Assembly (NCBI GenBank): GCA_023935145.1
Contig: CM043705.1
Location: 24,661,290 to 24,725,289, forward strand
DNA: 64,000 bases
Source: Bretschneidera sinensis
Lineage: Eukaryota; Streptophyta; Magnoliopsida; Brassicales; Akaniaceae
Direction: 5' to 3'
This document shows, piece by piece, positions 46,711-57,792 of this stretch (within the stretch, counting starts at the first letter, position 1; every line of letters starts with the position of its first letter). The translations under genes were made by a program, and so were the position numbers. The notes under the pieces are model-generated. The model made no database searches, was not told the origin of the DNA, and worked only from the letters and a program-made list of their open reading frames with translations.

Positions 46711-48021
46711 AATACCCCCAAACTTACATATTGCTAGTCCCATAGCAATACGAAACTAAAAACTAAATGAAAAACAAAGAATATAAAGATAAGTTCATAA
46801 CTCATGGTATCCAAAGATTTTAGGAGCACACACCACCATGATAATGATTCATGAGCAAGCTTAAAAAGATAAACCCATCTTCGCAATGAATAGAAATGTT
46901 AAAATCTAATTACTTACAAAAGGCAGGTTAATGCATCATAAGTCTGACTCAGTGTAAAGTTAGCAAATAAAAATGAAGCTTCTGAATGAGTCCAATGTGT
47001 AAGGTCTCTAAGTCTCAAGATTCACCGTATTTCCCATAAGAATGAACGAAAATGGTATAGTTTTTATTTTCTTCTCTTTTTTATTTTTTTTTATTGTTAG
47101 GCTCTGTTATGTTTAGTTTCCTTAAGCTTTCTAATTGACCTATGTAGCGAGTGTTGAGTCAATGACTCCCAAACCAGATGGTTTTAGGGCATTAGGTGTA
47201 CAGACACCCCTTAGGACTTACTAATTCGAGTAAAAAAGGCTACGAAATTAAATTGGCCTTAATACTATTAAACAAAATTCCAACCTTTTGACGTGAACAC
47301 TCACTGTTTACTGAGGCAAGAGGTCCAGTTACTCAGTGGAAAGTTTATTTATGATCATCATTTTCATTTTTTTTATATATGCCAAAGTGTTAACCCAATA
47401 AGTCATCCAGTTTCAATTAAGACAGAAACATACACATTAAAATCACATGTCATACCTCACATAATGCGTACTAATGTGCTCGTGTTAGATTAGAGATCAA
47501 ACATGTGAATTCTCAAATGCCTTAAGTAAGTAACTAAATTTTAAAACTTTATCAACAGATCATGTGTTCCAAAATTGAAGCTCACCAATGAATCACATCA
47601 CAGAAATTGTTTAGATCAACCAAAATTTCAAAATAACATGCGTATGCATTAAAAAAACAACAACAAATTAGGACAAAGTGTGTGTAATGTGTCTCCCATA
47701 CCTCCAAACTTAAATTATACATTGACCCCAATGTGTGAATAATATGGAAAGAGTTAACCTGGGATATGGAGAACTATCTGGACTGGTATGGCTCATAGTT
47801 TACCCCCAAACTTGATATGAAGTACGCGTTGTCCCTGAAAAATAAAGACTAGAAAACAAAAAATACTGGAAACAAACATTAATCATAAATATGTAAAATA
47901 ATAAACAAACAAAAAGGATAAGCTGTGGGGTGCCTCCCATAAGCGCTAAGTTTAAAGTGGGGTGCCTCCCATAAGTGCTAAGTTTAAAGTCTTCAGCCAG
48001 ACTCTCCTTAGTAGATGACCT
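46711..48021 (-). other. E4 3' untranslated region
   Basis: Starts with a polypurine tract (minus strand gtttgggggtatt at 46711-46725). It shares the block caatgactcccaaac with E2. A 32 bp tandem duplication lies at 47925-47990 (gtgcctcccataag). No env-like ORF. Confidence 0.7.
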
Positions 48022-49400
48022 TCAATCAGAGTAAATAGGATCCGTCAACAATATCGTCTCAATGTCCGGACTCCTCAACTCCAAGAATGGTTTTAGCCTC
48101 TGTCCATTTACCTTGAAAGTGCTACCATTCTTTAGATCCTCAATCTCAATGGCCCCATGAGGAAAAACTGACCGAATAATAAAGGGGCTGGTCCATCGAG
48201 ACTTGAGCTTGCCTGGGAAAATATGCAGGCGTGAGTTGTAAAGAAGAACTTTTTGACATGACTCAAAAGCTCGTCTCAAAATGTTTTGGTCATGAGTCTT
48301 CTTCATTTATGCTTTGTATGACCGTGCACACTCATATGCATCATTTCGTAGCTCCTCTAATTCATTGAGTTGGAGCTTCCTTTGGGAGCCAGCCTTCAAA
48401 AGATTAAAGTTCAGCTATTTGATAGCCCAATAGGCTCTATGCTCTAATTCGATTGGAAGGTGACAGGCTTTTCCGTACACAATACGATATGGAGACATGC
48501 CAATTGGCGTCTTGAATGCTGTTCGATATGCCCACAATGCATCAGTCAATCGCAGAGACCAGTCCTTTCTATTAGGGTTCACAATTTTCTCCAAAATGTG
48601 CTTAATCTCGTGATTGGAAATTTTCACTTGTCCACTCGTCTGTGGGTGATACGGGGGTGGCAACTCTGTGTGTGATGAAATACTTCTTCATCAACTGCTC
48701 AAAAATCCTGTTGCAAAAGTGCTTACCTCCATCACTTATAATTGCTCGAAGCATACCAAAACAGGCAAAGATATTGTTCTTCAAAAACTGGACCACAATT
48801 CTATGGTCATTGGTCTTGCATGCAACTGCTTCCACCCATTTGGACAGATAGTCCACAACAACTAGAATGTACAGATAGCCAAAGGAGTTTGGGAAAGGTC
48901 CCATAAAATCAATACCCCACACGTAAAAAATCTCAACAATCAGAATGAGGTTGAGGGCATCATATTCCTCTTAGAAATACTCCCTAGCTTTTGGCAACAC
49001 TCACAAGATACACAGTAAGTGTGAGAGTCTTGGAACAGGGTAGGCCAATAGAATCTGCACTGCAAAATCTTCGCAGCAGTCTTTTTAGCACTGAAATGGC
49101 CTCCACAAGCATGATCATGACAAAAGGTGATGACATTAGATTGGTCATGCTCAGGAATACACCTTCCGATGATCTGATAGGGACAATACTTGAACAGGTA
49201 AGGATCATCCCAGAAAAAATGTTTTACCATGGCCAAAAACTTTGATTTATCTTCTCGCCCCCAGTGTAAAGGCATTTGACCAGTGACAAGATAGTTCACT
49301 ATATCAGTAAACCATGGCACAGGATTGTGAGCAATGTGCATCAATTGCTCATCAGGAAAGGTCTCAGAAATGAGAGTGGCGGCCTCAGTGAAATCCACTA
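48022..49400 (-). pseudogene. E4 integrase
   Basis: Zinc region HDHACGGHF ... CVSCECCQKLG is present. Core aspartates are visible in MWGIDF and IISDGG. The third catalytic position reads SGQVKISN, so the glutamate is lysine, as in E1. A frameshift near 48655 and stops near 48416 and 48306 split it. The C-terminal piece 48306-48022 (LLYNSRLHIFPGKL, GQRLKPFLE) is intact to its natural stop. Confidence 0.85.
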
Positions 49401-50745
49401 TCAACCTAGACAAATGGTCCGCCACCACATTTTCATAACTTTTCTTATCCCGAATCTCTATGTCGAACTCTTGAAGTAGCAAGATCCATCGGATAAGACA
49501 AGATTTAGCATCTCTTCTAGAGAAAAGATACTTCAATGCTGCATGGTCCGAGTAGATAATGACTTTAGATCCTAACAAGTAGGATCTGAACTTATCTAAT
49601 GCAAAAACGACTGCTAGCAACTCCTTCTCAGTGGTAGAGTAATTGAGTTGTGAGTCGTTTAGAGTTCAACTTGCATAATAGATAACATGGGGAAGTTTAT
49701 CAACACACTGCCCCAAAACAACTCCAATAGCATAGTCTGACGCGTGACACATAATTTCAAAAGGCACACCCTAGTTGGGTGGCTGAATAATGGGTGTGGA
49801 CGTCAAAATCTTCTTTAGATCCCCAAATGCTTTCTTACAATCTTCATCAAATACAAATGGGGCATCCTTTATTAATAACTTGCACAAGAGCCGGGTGATC
49901 TTGTTGAAATTCTAGATAAATTGCCTGTAGAATCCTGCATGGCCCAGAAAAGAACGAACCTCCTTCACTATATGTAGGGGTGGAAGGTTGAAAATCAGGT
50001 CCACCTTCGCTTTGTCGACCTTAATCCCCCGAATGGATATGACGTGCCCCAGTACAATACCTTGCTTGACCATAAAATGGCACTTCTCCCAATTAAACAC
50101 CAGGTTCTTCTCCTTGCACCGCACTAAAACCAAAGTAAGATGGTGCAGACACTCCTCAAATGATGAACCAAAGACGGAGAAGTCATCCATGAAAATCTCT
50201 AAAGAACGCTCCACCATGTCAGAGAATATGCTGACCATGCACTGCTGAAAAGTAGTAGGTGCATTGCATAACCCAAAGAGCATACAACGGTAGGCGAATG
50301 TCCCAAAAGGACAGGTAAATGTTGTCTTTTCCTGATCTTCGGGGTCCATAGGGACCTAGTTATATCCAGAATAACCATCCAAAAAACAATAATACTTGTG
50401 CCCAGCCAAACACTCCACCATCTGATCAATAAATGGGAGTGGAAAATGATCCTTCCTTGTCGTAGCATTCAGTTTACAGTAGTCTATACACACTCTCCAC
50501 CCTGACTGAACATGAGTTGGCACCAACTCATCTTCCTTATTCTTCACTACCGTTAATCCAGCTCACTTGGGCATGACATGAATCGGGCTCACCCACTTGC
50601 AATCAGAGATGGGATGAATGATCCCTACATCTAACAGCTTAATTACTTCTGCCCTCACAACCTCTTGCATAGCTGGGTTGAGCCTTCTTTGTGGCTCCCT
50701 CGATGGTTTGGCATTCTCCTCCAAATGTATCTTGTGCATTACCAA
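49401..50745 (-). pseudogene. E4 reverse transcriptase and RNase H
   Basis: RT blocks are all visible: PIHVMPK, IDYCKLNATTRKDHFPLPF, FLDGYSGYN, MLFGLCNAPTTFQQCM, FMDDFSVF and GHAGFYRQFI. Stops fall at PK*AG (about 50563), YN*VP and FI*NF. RNase H follows: the first catalytic aspartate block reads MCHASDYAIG where E3 has MCDAND, so this D is H. The end piece (49620-49400) has DHAALKYLFSRRDA. Confidence 0.87.
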
Positions 50746-50778
50746 TGAGGGGTAGATTCCCCTGATATCCTCAATAGT

Positions 50779-52038
50779 CTAGTCTATATCTTCCTTGTGC
50801 TCTCTCAAAACATCTAATAATTTCTCCTCTTGAGCCTCAACCAAATCTGAAGCTATAATCACAGGCAAAGACTCTATTGGACCTAGGAACTTATACTGAA
50901 GATTTTTCGGTAAAGGATTAAGTTCCTTCTTAGAAGGCTCATGTTCTTCAGTCTTTTCCTTCTCACTACTCTCCGTAGGTGCAGACTCTAAAATGGCATT
51001 TGCTTGCTGAAGTAACTTATCCAAATCCAAATGCTCTCCAAACTGAGCAAAGCATGCCTCCAGGGGGTCCTCCATGCTTGATTCATCCACTGTCTCTTCA
51101 ATAATCTCCTCTATTAAGCATATATTTCTCACTTCAGCAAATTCCATTGGTTGCTTAGTGATATCAAAAATATTCAACTCCACTGTCATATTTCCGAAGG
51201 AAATCTTCATCACCCCTGTCCTACAATTGATTAGAGCGTTAGCTGTGGCTAAGAATGGTCATCCTAGAATCACCGGTATCTGAATCCCTATATTCTGGAC
51301 CGGCTCTGTATCTAGCACAATAAAATCCATGGGGAAATAAAACTGATCTACCTTTATCAAAACGTCCTCAACTACTCCCCGTGGTATTTTCGCTGACCTG
51401 TCAGCCAATTGAAGTGTTGTGGATGTGGGCTTCAATTCTCCTAACCCCAACTGCAAATAGACTGAATAGGGTAGAAGATTCACACTGGCTCCTAAATCCA
51501 ATAGAGCCCTATCAATCTGGCTGACTCCTATCATGCAAGAGATGGTAGGACACCCTGGGTCCTTATACTTGATCTGTAGCTTGCACTAAAGGATTGAGCT
51601 AACCTGCTCGGTCAAAAATGCATTCTTTGGGACATTCATCCTCCTCTTGAGAGTGATCAAGTCCTTTAAGAACTTGGCATATGATGGAACTTGCTCGATG
51701 GTGTCTAAAAGTGGAATATTGATTTGGACTTGCTTGAACGCCTCCAGAATTTCTTCAAACTTCCCTCCTTTCTTGGGCGCTTGTAATCTCTCAGGGTAAG
51801 GTGCTTTAGGTATAAACGACCTAGAAGGGTCATTCACAGTAGGAGTGGTTGTAGATGGCTCAGCATCTATCTTCTCCTTATTGCCACTTTCTTGCCCTTG
51901 CTGCATAGCAGGGCTCTCTTCCACTGGATTATCCACTTGTTTCCCAGACCTTAATGTGACAATCGATTGCACTTGTTCCTCCTCGTGCGTAGAAGTTGAT
52001 GAATTTCCAACCATAAATTGTCTCTTCGGGTTGGGCAC
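50779..52038 (-). pseudogene. E4 gag-pro linker and protease
   Basis: The linker part 52038-51586 (VQSIVTLRSGKQVDNP, then KFLKDLITLKRRMN) ends with a stop in the LSSIL region. The protease active site LLDLGASVNLLPYSVY is at 51534-51480, and the downstream block IPVILG is followed by a stop (51259). The piece 51213-50779 reads into the RT linker (SLPVIIASDLVE). The active-site residues are kept. Confidence 0.85.
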
Positions 52039-52069
52039 GGGCTAACTGGGAAACTTTTCTTTTTCTCTT

Positions 52070-53494
52070 TCACCCAAGTGACTTGTGATTTGCCCCATTT
52101 GACTCTCTAGATTGGCAATCGCTTGGGTGTTTACTATTGTCGCATTCTTCACTTCGCTGATAGATTGGCCGGTCATCTTCATGAACTCCTTGAAGGTGTC
52201 CTCCAATGACTATGAAACCAGCGTTGGTGCTTGAGTGGGAGTATAGTAAGCAGATGCTGGTGCTGGATGGACGACCATGACTTGGAATTGGTGGAGGCAA
52301 TCTATGAGGGTATTGATTGTGAGCATGATGAGGGGCTCCTCCCTGATTCAGCGATTGGTTCTGCTTCCATGAAAAATTAGGGTGGTTCCACCACCCTGGA
52401 TTGTAAGTCTCAGAGTAGGATCCACTTGATTGCCTCCGATAGTCATTGAAAGTGTTTACATGTTCCGTGGGACACTCGGCAAAAGCCGACATAGATGGAC
52501 AATTCTGTGCTAAATGCATAGGACTAGCACAGATGGAACAACAATTGTCATTAATTGTATTGGCAGCATTGATGGACTTGCCCATAGTGAGAGCGTCAAT
52601 TTTCTTGGTGAGAGCATCTATCTTTATCTTCAAGTCAGTCTCCTCCTTAATCTCATAGATGCCTCATTTCCTAGGAGCACGAATGGACTTATCCCGACAG
52701 CTTGAAAAATCCCACTGCTGTGAGTTGTCGGACAACTTGTCCAATGCCTTGTATGCTTCATCCCCCGTCAGACTTAAGAATGCCCCCCCATTCATATACT
52801 CGATCATGCTACGATTGGGTTGAGTCAACCCTTGGTAAAAGAATTGAACGAGTCTCCACTTCTCATATCCATATGGAGGGCATCTAATCAGTAACTCTTT
52901 AAAATGCTCCAAACTCTCAGAAAACTTCTCATCCTCCTCCTTAGTGAAAGAACTAATCTCTTTTCGATACTCATTCACTCTAGACATTGGGAAAAATTTA
53001 TTATAGAATTTACTCAGCAGATTTTCCCAAGATGTAATAGACCCGAACATGTTGGAATCCAACCATGCCCTAGCTCTATCATGAAGAGAAAAAGGGAAAA
53101 GTCTAAGATGGACTGATTCCTCAAAAAAGTTCTGGAACTTGAATGTGGCACAAATATCTTTGAACTTCTTTACATGGCTGTAAGGATTTTCAAGATCTAA
53201 GCCATGAAATGAAGGTAGGAGTTGGATGACATATGGCTTTAAATCAAAATGGGTAGCATTGATGGGTGGCAACACGATGCAGGAAGATGAGTTAGTCGTA
53301 ACTGGTGCGAACAAATCTCTCAGGGACGTGGTGGAGTCCACGTTCCACACTCTAGGTTACCCTTGGTTCCTTAAGTTTTCTCCCATCTCAATTGTCTCTT
53401 GTTCAGCAAGTGACTTCTTCTGTCTCCTAAGAGTTCTTTCTAAATCGGGATCTAAAGGTGTCAATTCTAAATTCAAGGATCTCCAACCAAGCAT
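52070..53494 (-). pseudogene. E4 gag
   Basis: I chose the ATG at 53494 because it yields NLELTPLDPDLERTLRRQ, which matches the starts of E2 and E3 gag (PLDPELER). A TAA at 53357-53359 interrupts it; the main open part is 53350-52664, with a capsid-like domain (FKFQNFFEESVHLRLFPFSL). After a stop, 52633-52070 carries the zinc knuckle CSICASPMHLAQNC (CX2CX4HX4C). All three sections share one frame except for a possible shift in the tail. Confidence 0.85.
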
Positions 53495-53622
53495 ACACCA
53501 AACAGAAAATAGTAAAACAAACTAACTAGCAGAAGCAGCAAAATAAAATAAAACAAAAATGCTAACTAAACTAGTAGAAAAATAAAATCAATTTAGACAA
53601 ATATTTCACAAAAAAAAACAAT

Positions 53623-53640
53623 TCCCTGGCAACGGAGCCA
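53623..53640 (-). promoter_or_regulatory. E4 primer-binding site (tRNA-Asp-like)
   Basis: Minus strand TGGCTCCGTTGCCAGGGA, six bases inside the 5' LTR edge at 53647. Confidence 0.85.
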
Positions 53641-53646
53641 AAAACT

Positions 53647-54810
53647 TGTTGTGAGTTTTAAATTACTCACAAGCGCACGAGTCGTTTGCAGTATAGTGTT
53701 GTGCAAGTGCGAGGTCGAATCCACAGAGAATGCATTGTGAAAATAGTTTTTTATCTAAACTAACCTTATTTTAACCTAGCTCCGAATTGTGAATTATATT
53801 TTGCAAAACAAATATAAACTAAACTAAATTGATTTAATAACTAATGATGAAAACACTAAGGTTTCTGAATCCACCCAACCAAAGTAAAGCATATATCTTT
53901 ATGTTCTATATAAAAATAATCTATCAAAACATTCAATGAATCCAACTTTAAACAAAAAACAACGAATATCCCAATTAAACCAAAAGCATCCAATGTATCC
54001 GCTTTTAACAAATCGACAAAGAAAATCCAATTTAATCGAAAAGGATTCGATGTATTCATCGGATGAAACACACAGAATATCCAACAGAACAATTAAAAAA
54101 CTATCAATCGTAAGAATTTACTCAAACAATTGAAATAGAACATTTAAACTAAACATATCAGAATTGTATGAACATATCTGAAAATATAATGCTAAACAAT
54201 GGCGAGGCTTCATCTTCAACCTTAGATGAAGATTTTAGCCACTCATGATCATGAAACTAAATTTCACAATAAAAAGTTCTAAGCATTAAAAACTTGAAAA
54301 GAATTAAAACTGACTGTACATTGGGAGAAATTCCACACGCTGTTGGGCAACACTTCCCTTAGTGGTGGCAAAAACCCTTAGGAGATCTACTAGAATGCTA
54401 GTAGAAATCCACCAGACTACACATAAAATAATGAAGTGAGGTAGTGTTTATATATGGGAATTCCCAGAGTACAATGAGCTGTAAATTTGATGTGGCATAC
54501 TGCCCCTTGTAATCGATCGCAGCATGGTGCGATCCAATGTGTCTGGCGCGCTGTAAGTGCTTCCTATCCGATGTGGGATGGTTGGTCAACTGCGATCGAT
54601 CGCAACCCTGTTGCACTCTAGTGCAGCACAGTGCGCTACAATATATATGATACTGCAAATGTTTCCTCTCCAATGTGGGATGTGCGAGTCACTTGCGATC
54701 GATCGCAAGTCTGGTGCACTCGAGCGCAGGTGCGATTGATCTCATGCCTTGTGCGCATGATCGCAGGTGCGATCGATCGCATGTCCTGTGCGCTCGATTG
54801 CACTAGGCAT
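53647..54810 (-). repeat. E4 5' LTR, truncated at its outer end by E3
   Basis: Partner of 45376-46710, but stops at 54810 where E3 begins; about 172 bp (equivalent to 46539-46710) should lie beyond the far end of E3. CGATCG array at 54511-54805. Confidence 0.9.
54511..54805 (-). repeat. CGATCG word array in the E4 5' LTR
   Basis: Same arrangement as 46239-46534, with more intact CGATCG words (for example gcgatcgatcgca at 54591). Confidence 0.8.
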
Positions 54811-56133
54811 TGATAAGTGCTTAAATATTCATATTTAAGCCCCCTTATTTACATTTTTTAGGTCGTTAATTACGTTAATTTGGTCTCTTTTACTCCATTT
54901 TTGTGTTTTACAAGTTTTTATAGGGTTTTGGAGAAAAAGAAGCAGTTTTGGCACTTAAAGGAAGAAATCTGGGATCCCTGGAGCATTCTCTGGACAAATT
55001 GCGATCGATCGCGCCATGCAATGCGATCGAGCGCATATTACGATCATGCACACACATGAAGAATCGAGCGCACACTGCGATCGAGCGCAAGACACATGCG
55101 ATCGAGTGCACATGTACGGGCGTTAACAGTAAACTACAGAACCCTATTTTGGAAATAAGAGAATTTTCGTTTTAGGAAGGTTTAGGAACTCATGGGTCTT
55201 TTAGGACTTCTCAAAGACCTATAAATACACTTGTAACTCACACACATAAGACACCTCCGATAGAAAACACTTTTCTCTTTTCTTTTACTTGGAGTTGAGA
55301 GCTTGGGAGAGAATTAACGCCTCTTCTCTCGGGTTTATTCTTCTCCCTTAATGTTTAGTTTATTTATAATGTTTACTTCAGATAATATGTGTAACTAACT
55401 TTCTTATAGGGCTCGATTGAAGCCCTAGTTATGCATTCCGATATTTATATTCATGGATAAAATCTTTGCCAATAGCTTTTATTATGTTACTTAACTTGAT
55501 TAATGCCTGTGCTCATTTAAGTTCCTCATATGTATATATATGGCCAGCGTATGCATGTGGTATAGACCTATTAGTTAGATCAATTTGGATAACCGAGTCC
55601 TGGGTCTAACATTAGTAACAAGAGATATCTTATCTGGATACCGGGGTTAATCAACATGGGAAACCGGGAGTAGATACCATGCCCTAGGTCTCATGTGGTT
55701 GTCGATTTCTATAGTACTTATGCTTTCTTAAGGAACAACTCAAACAGATACAATGCTGAATCCCTTAAGGAAGAAAAGAGTTAGAGTAGATACCATGCCT
55801 AACTCGTTGCTTAGGGAAATCAATAGCTTAAGGAGTAGATACCATGCCCTTAGGTTGGTAACCAGTAGGTATACATAATAAGGCTAGTGCACTGATACCT
55901 TATACAATTGGGAAAGTATGACTAGTGGTGGATATCAAAGCCCTATGTCTTTATTATTATCAAATCACCTATCTCTTTTTACTTTAGGGAAACTGATTCT
56001 AAAAGCAACTTTACCAATCCCTATGGAGATGACCTTGCTTTTGCACACTAGACTACACCGATGACCTTGTGCACTTGCAAGTATAACTAGTACGATTATT
56101 TGCTTACTTATTTAAGTATATTTTCGTCCAACA
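54811..56133 (+). repeat. E3 5' LTR
   Basis: Starts tgataagtgcttaaat and ends tttcgtccaaca. TATA-like ctataaatac at 55219-55229. CGATCG word array upstream of it at 54990-55112. Downstream of the TATA box the phrase agtagataccatgcc recurs at about 55668, 55778 and 55832, with a weaker copy near 55745. Confidence 0.92.
54990..55112 (+). repeat. CGATCG word array in the E3 5' LTR
   Basis: About six variants of gcgatcgatcgc / gcgatcgagcgca in 120 bp, about 110 bp upstream of the TATA-like box. Confidence 0.8.
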
Positions 56134-56139
56134 AGTTTT

Positions 56140-56157
56140 TGGCACCATTGCCAGGGA
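56140..56157 (+). promoter_or_regulatory. E3 primer-binding site (tRNA-Asp-like)
   Basis: TGGCACCATTGCCAGGGA, six bases after the LTR end. Confidence 0.85.
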
Positions 56158-56298
56158 TTGTGCTAAAGTTCTTTTTAGAATTACTTTCGTTATTATTACG
56201 CTAGTATTGTTTACTATCTTTATTTTTCATCAAACCTAATTAAATTGTTTTTTGTTTTAGGCACATCAAACCCTAACTCACATTTTCTGTGGTACTTG

Positions 56299-56332
56299 AG
56301 ATCGATCGCAACCTCCTGTGCGATCGAGTGCA
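56299..56332 (+). repeat. CGATCG words in the E3 5' leader
   Basis: Two words (gatcgatcgca and gcgatcgagtgca) about 70-100 bp upstream of the gag ATG. Confidence 0.7.
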
Positions 56333-56397
56333 TTTAGGGCAGAAAGTATCCGAGTAGCAGAGTTGAACTGCTGCACTGAAGCTGTTTCTTCTGATTT

Positions 56398-57792
56398 ATG
56401 CACGGACTTCGATCCCGACATCCAGAATTCTTTCCCCTCGATCCTGAGCTTGAGCGGACTATCTGACAAAAGCTATGGAACAACTTCAAGGAGAATGAAG
56501 AAGAAGTCGAGAACGAAACACAAATGGTGGAACAGCTCGAGAACCAGCAACCACCTGCACGAGTACCAATGAAACACTCCTTCATCCCTCGGAACATTGA
56601 TAAACCATCATGCATTGCATATCAACATGAGGCGGCGGGAAATTATTACATATCTCCGCAAATCTTGAATGCTTTGACTCATTTTAGAGGCACTCCTAAC
56701 GAAGATCCACACTTGCACCTCCGAGAATTTTTCAATCTTTGCAAGTTCCAGCACATACAAAGATTAGACCAAGAAGGAATAAGGTTAATTCTGTTCCCTT
56801 TTTCCTTGAAAGATAATGCTAAACTTTGGTATAATTCTTTGCCTGCAGTTTCCATCCACACTTGGGAGGAGTTGGCAAGCAAGTTCCTGAAGAAATTCTT
56901 CCCAGCCCAAAAGACGAGACAAATGAGGAAGGAGATCCAGTCCTTCCAACAAAAGGATGGGGACCTCTTCTTCGAAGCATGGGGACACTTCAACGACTTG
57001 CTACTCAAATGCCCATACTATAACCTACCTCAAGATGAACTGGTACAAGCCTTTTATGAAGGTTTAAATAATACTAACAAATGTATTGTTGATTCAGGTT
57101 ATGGAGAAGTCCTGATGGAGAAAAGCAGTGAAGAAGCAATGGAGCTCTTCGAAACCCTCAGCGAGCACACCCAACAATTCTCCTCTCGAGGTAGACATAT
57201 GACCAAGGGTAAAGGTATATATGGGGTAAATATAAATGGAGGATCTTCCCCTCAAATGGCAGCAATGGAGAGGAAACTCAATATGATTGTAAAAGCCATG
57301 ACTACTCAAAATGCCTCATCCAGCCTACCATCCACCCCACTCCAGGTATGTGCAATTTGTTCTCAATACGACCATAATACTGATACGTGTCCTTTGTACT
57401 CATCTGCAGATCCAGAACAGGCCAACTACGTAGGGCCTAACAACTATCCACCGAAGAATAACCCATATGCCAACACGTACAACCTCGGATGGCGAAATCA
57501 CCCGAATTTCTCATGGAGCAACAATTAAAACAATCAAGGACAGCAACGAAACCCCCAGCCCACTGCTCATGCTATTCCCAAACCAAAGAAAAATGACATC
57601 GAAAGTCTAGTAAGACAACTAGTGACGTCACAAGAACAGTTCATGACTCAGCAAAAACAAACTAATGCGGTACATAAGCAAGCAATTCAAAGACTAGAGG
57701 TACAAATGGGACAACTAGCTAAAGAGCTCAGTGGTAGAAAGCAAGAGGAGCTCCCAGCTCAAACATTACCCAACCCTGGGGGAGATCAATAA
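56398..57792 (+). pseudogene. E3 gag
   Basis: I place the start at 56398 because MHGLRSRHPEFFPLD matches E2 and E4 gag starts. A TGA at 56464 interrupts it, and the long open part is 56524-57528. The capsid-like domain (FKDN... LWYNSLPAVSIHTWEELASKFL-type), then zinc knuckle CAICSQYDHNTDTC (CX2CX4HX4C), then NTYNLGWRNHPNFSW near the C-terminus. Stops at 57526 and 57790 split the tail, which includes a heptad-like stretch (QRLEVQMGQLAKEL). All parts are in one frame, which indicates point mutations only. Confidence 0.88.

Larger units (their letters stand above)
45376..54810 (-). mobile_element. E4: Athila-like element, 5' LTR broken by E3
   Basis: 3' LTR 45376-46710 and 5' LTR 53647-54810 (incomplete, about 172 bp short) flank gag-pol on the minus strand. 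The primer site is tRNA-Asp-like. It sits in the antisense ORF of the Tat-like element; the left flank is tgaac (45371-45375) and the right flank is outside the window. Gag-pol has multiple stops, a frameshift, a K in place of the integrase E, and an H in place of an RNase H D. No env-like ORF. Confidence 0.92.

Noticed and set aside
56278..57309. Minus-strand ORFs over E3 gag
   Set aside because: Shadows of the plus-strand gag frame, no family pattern.
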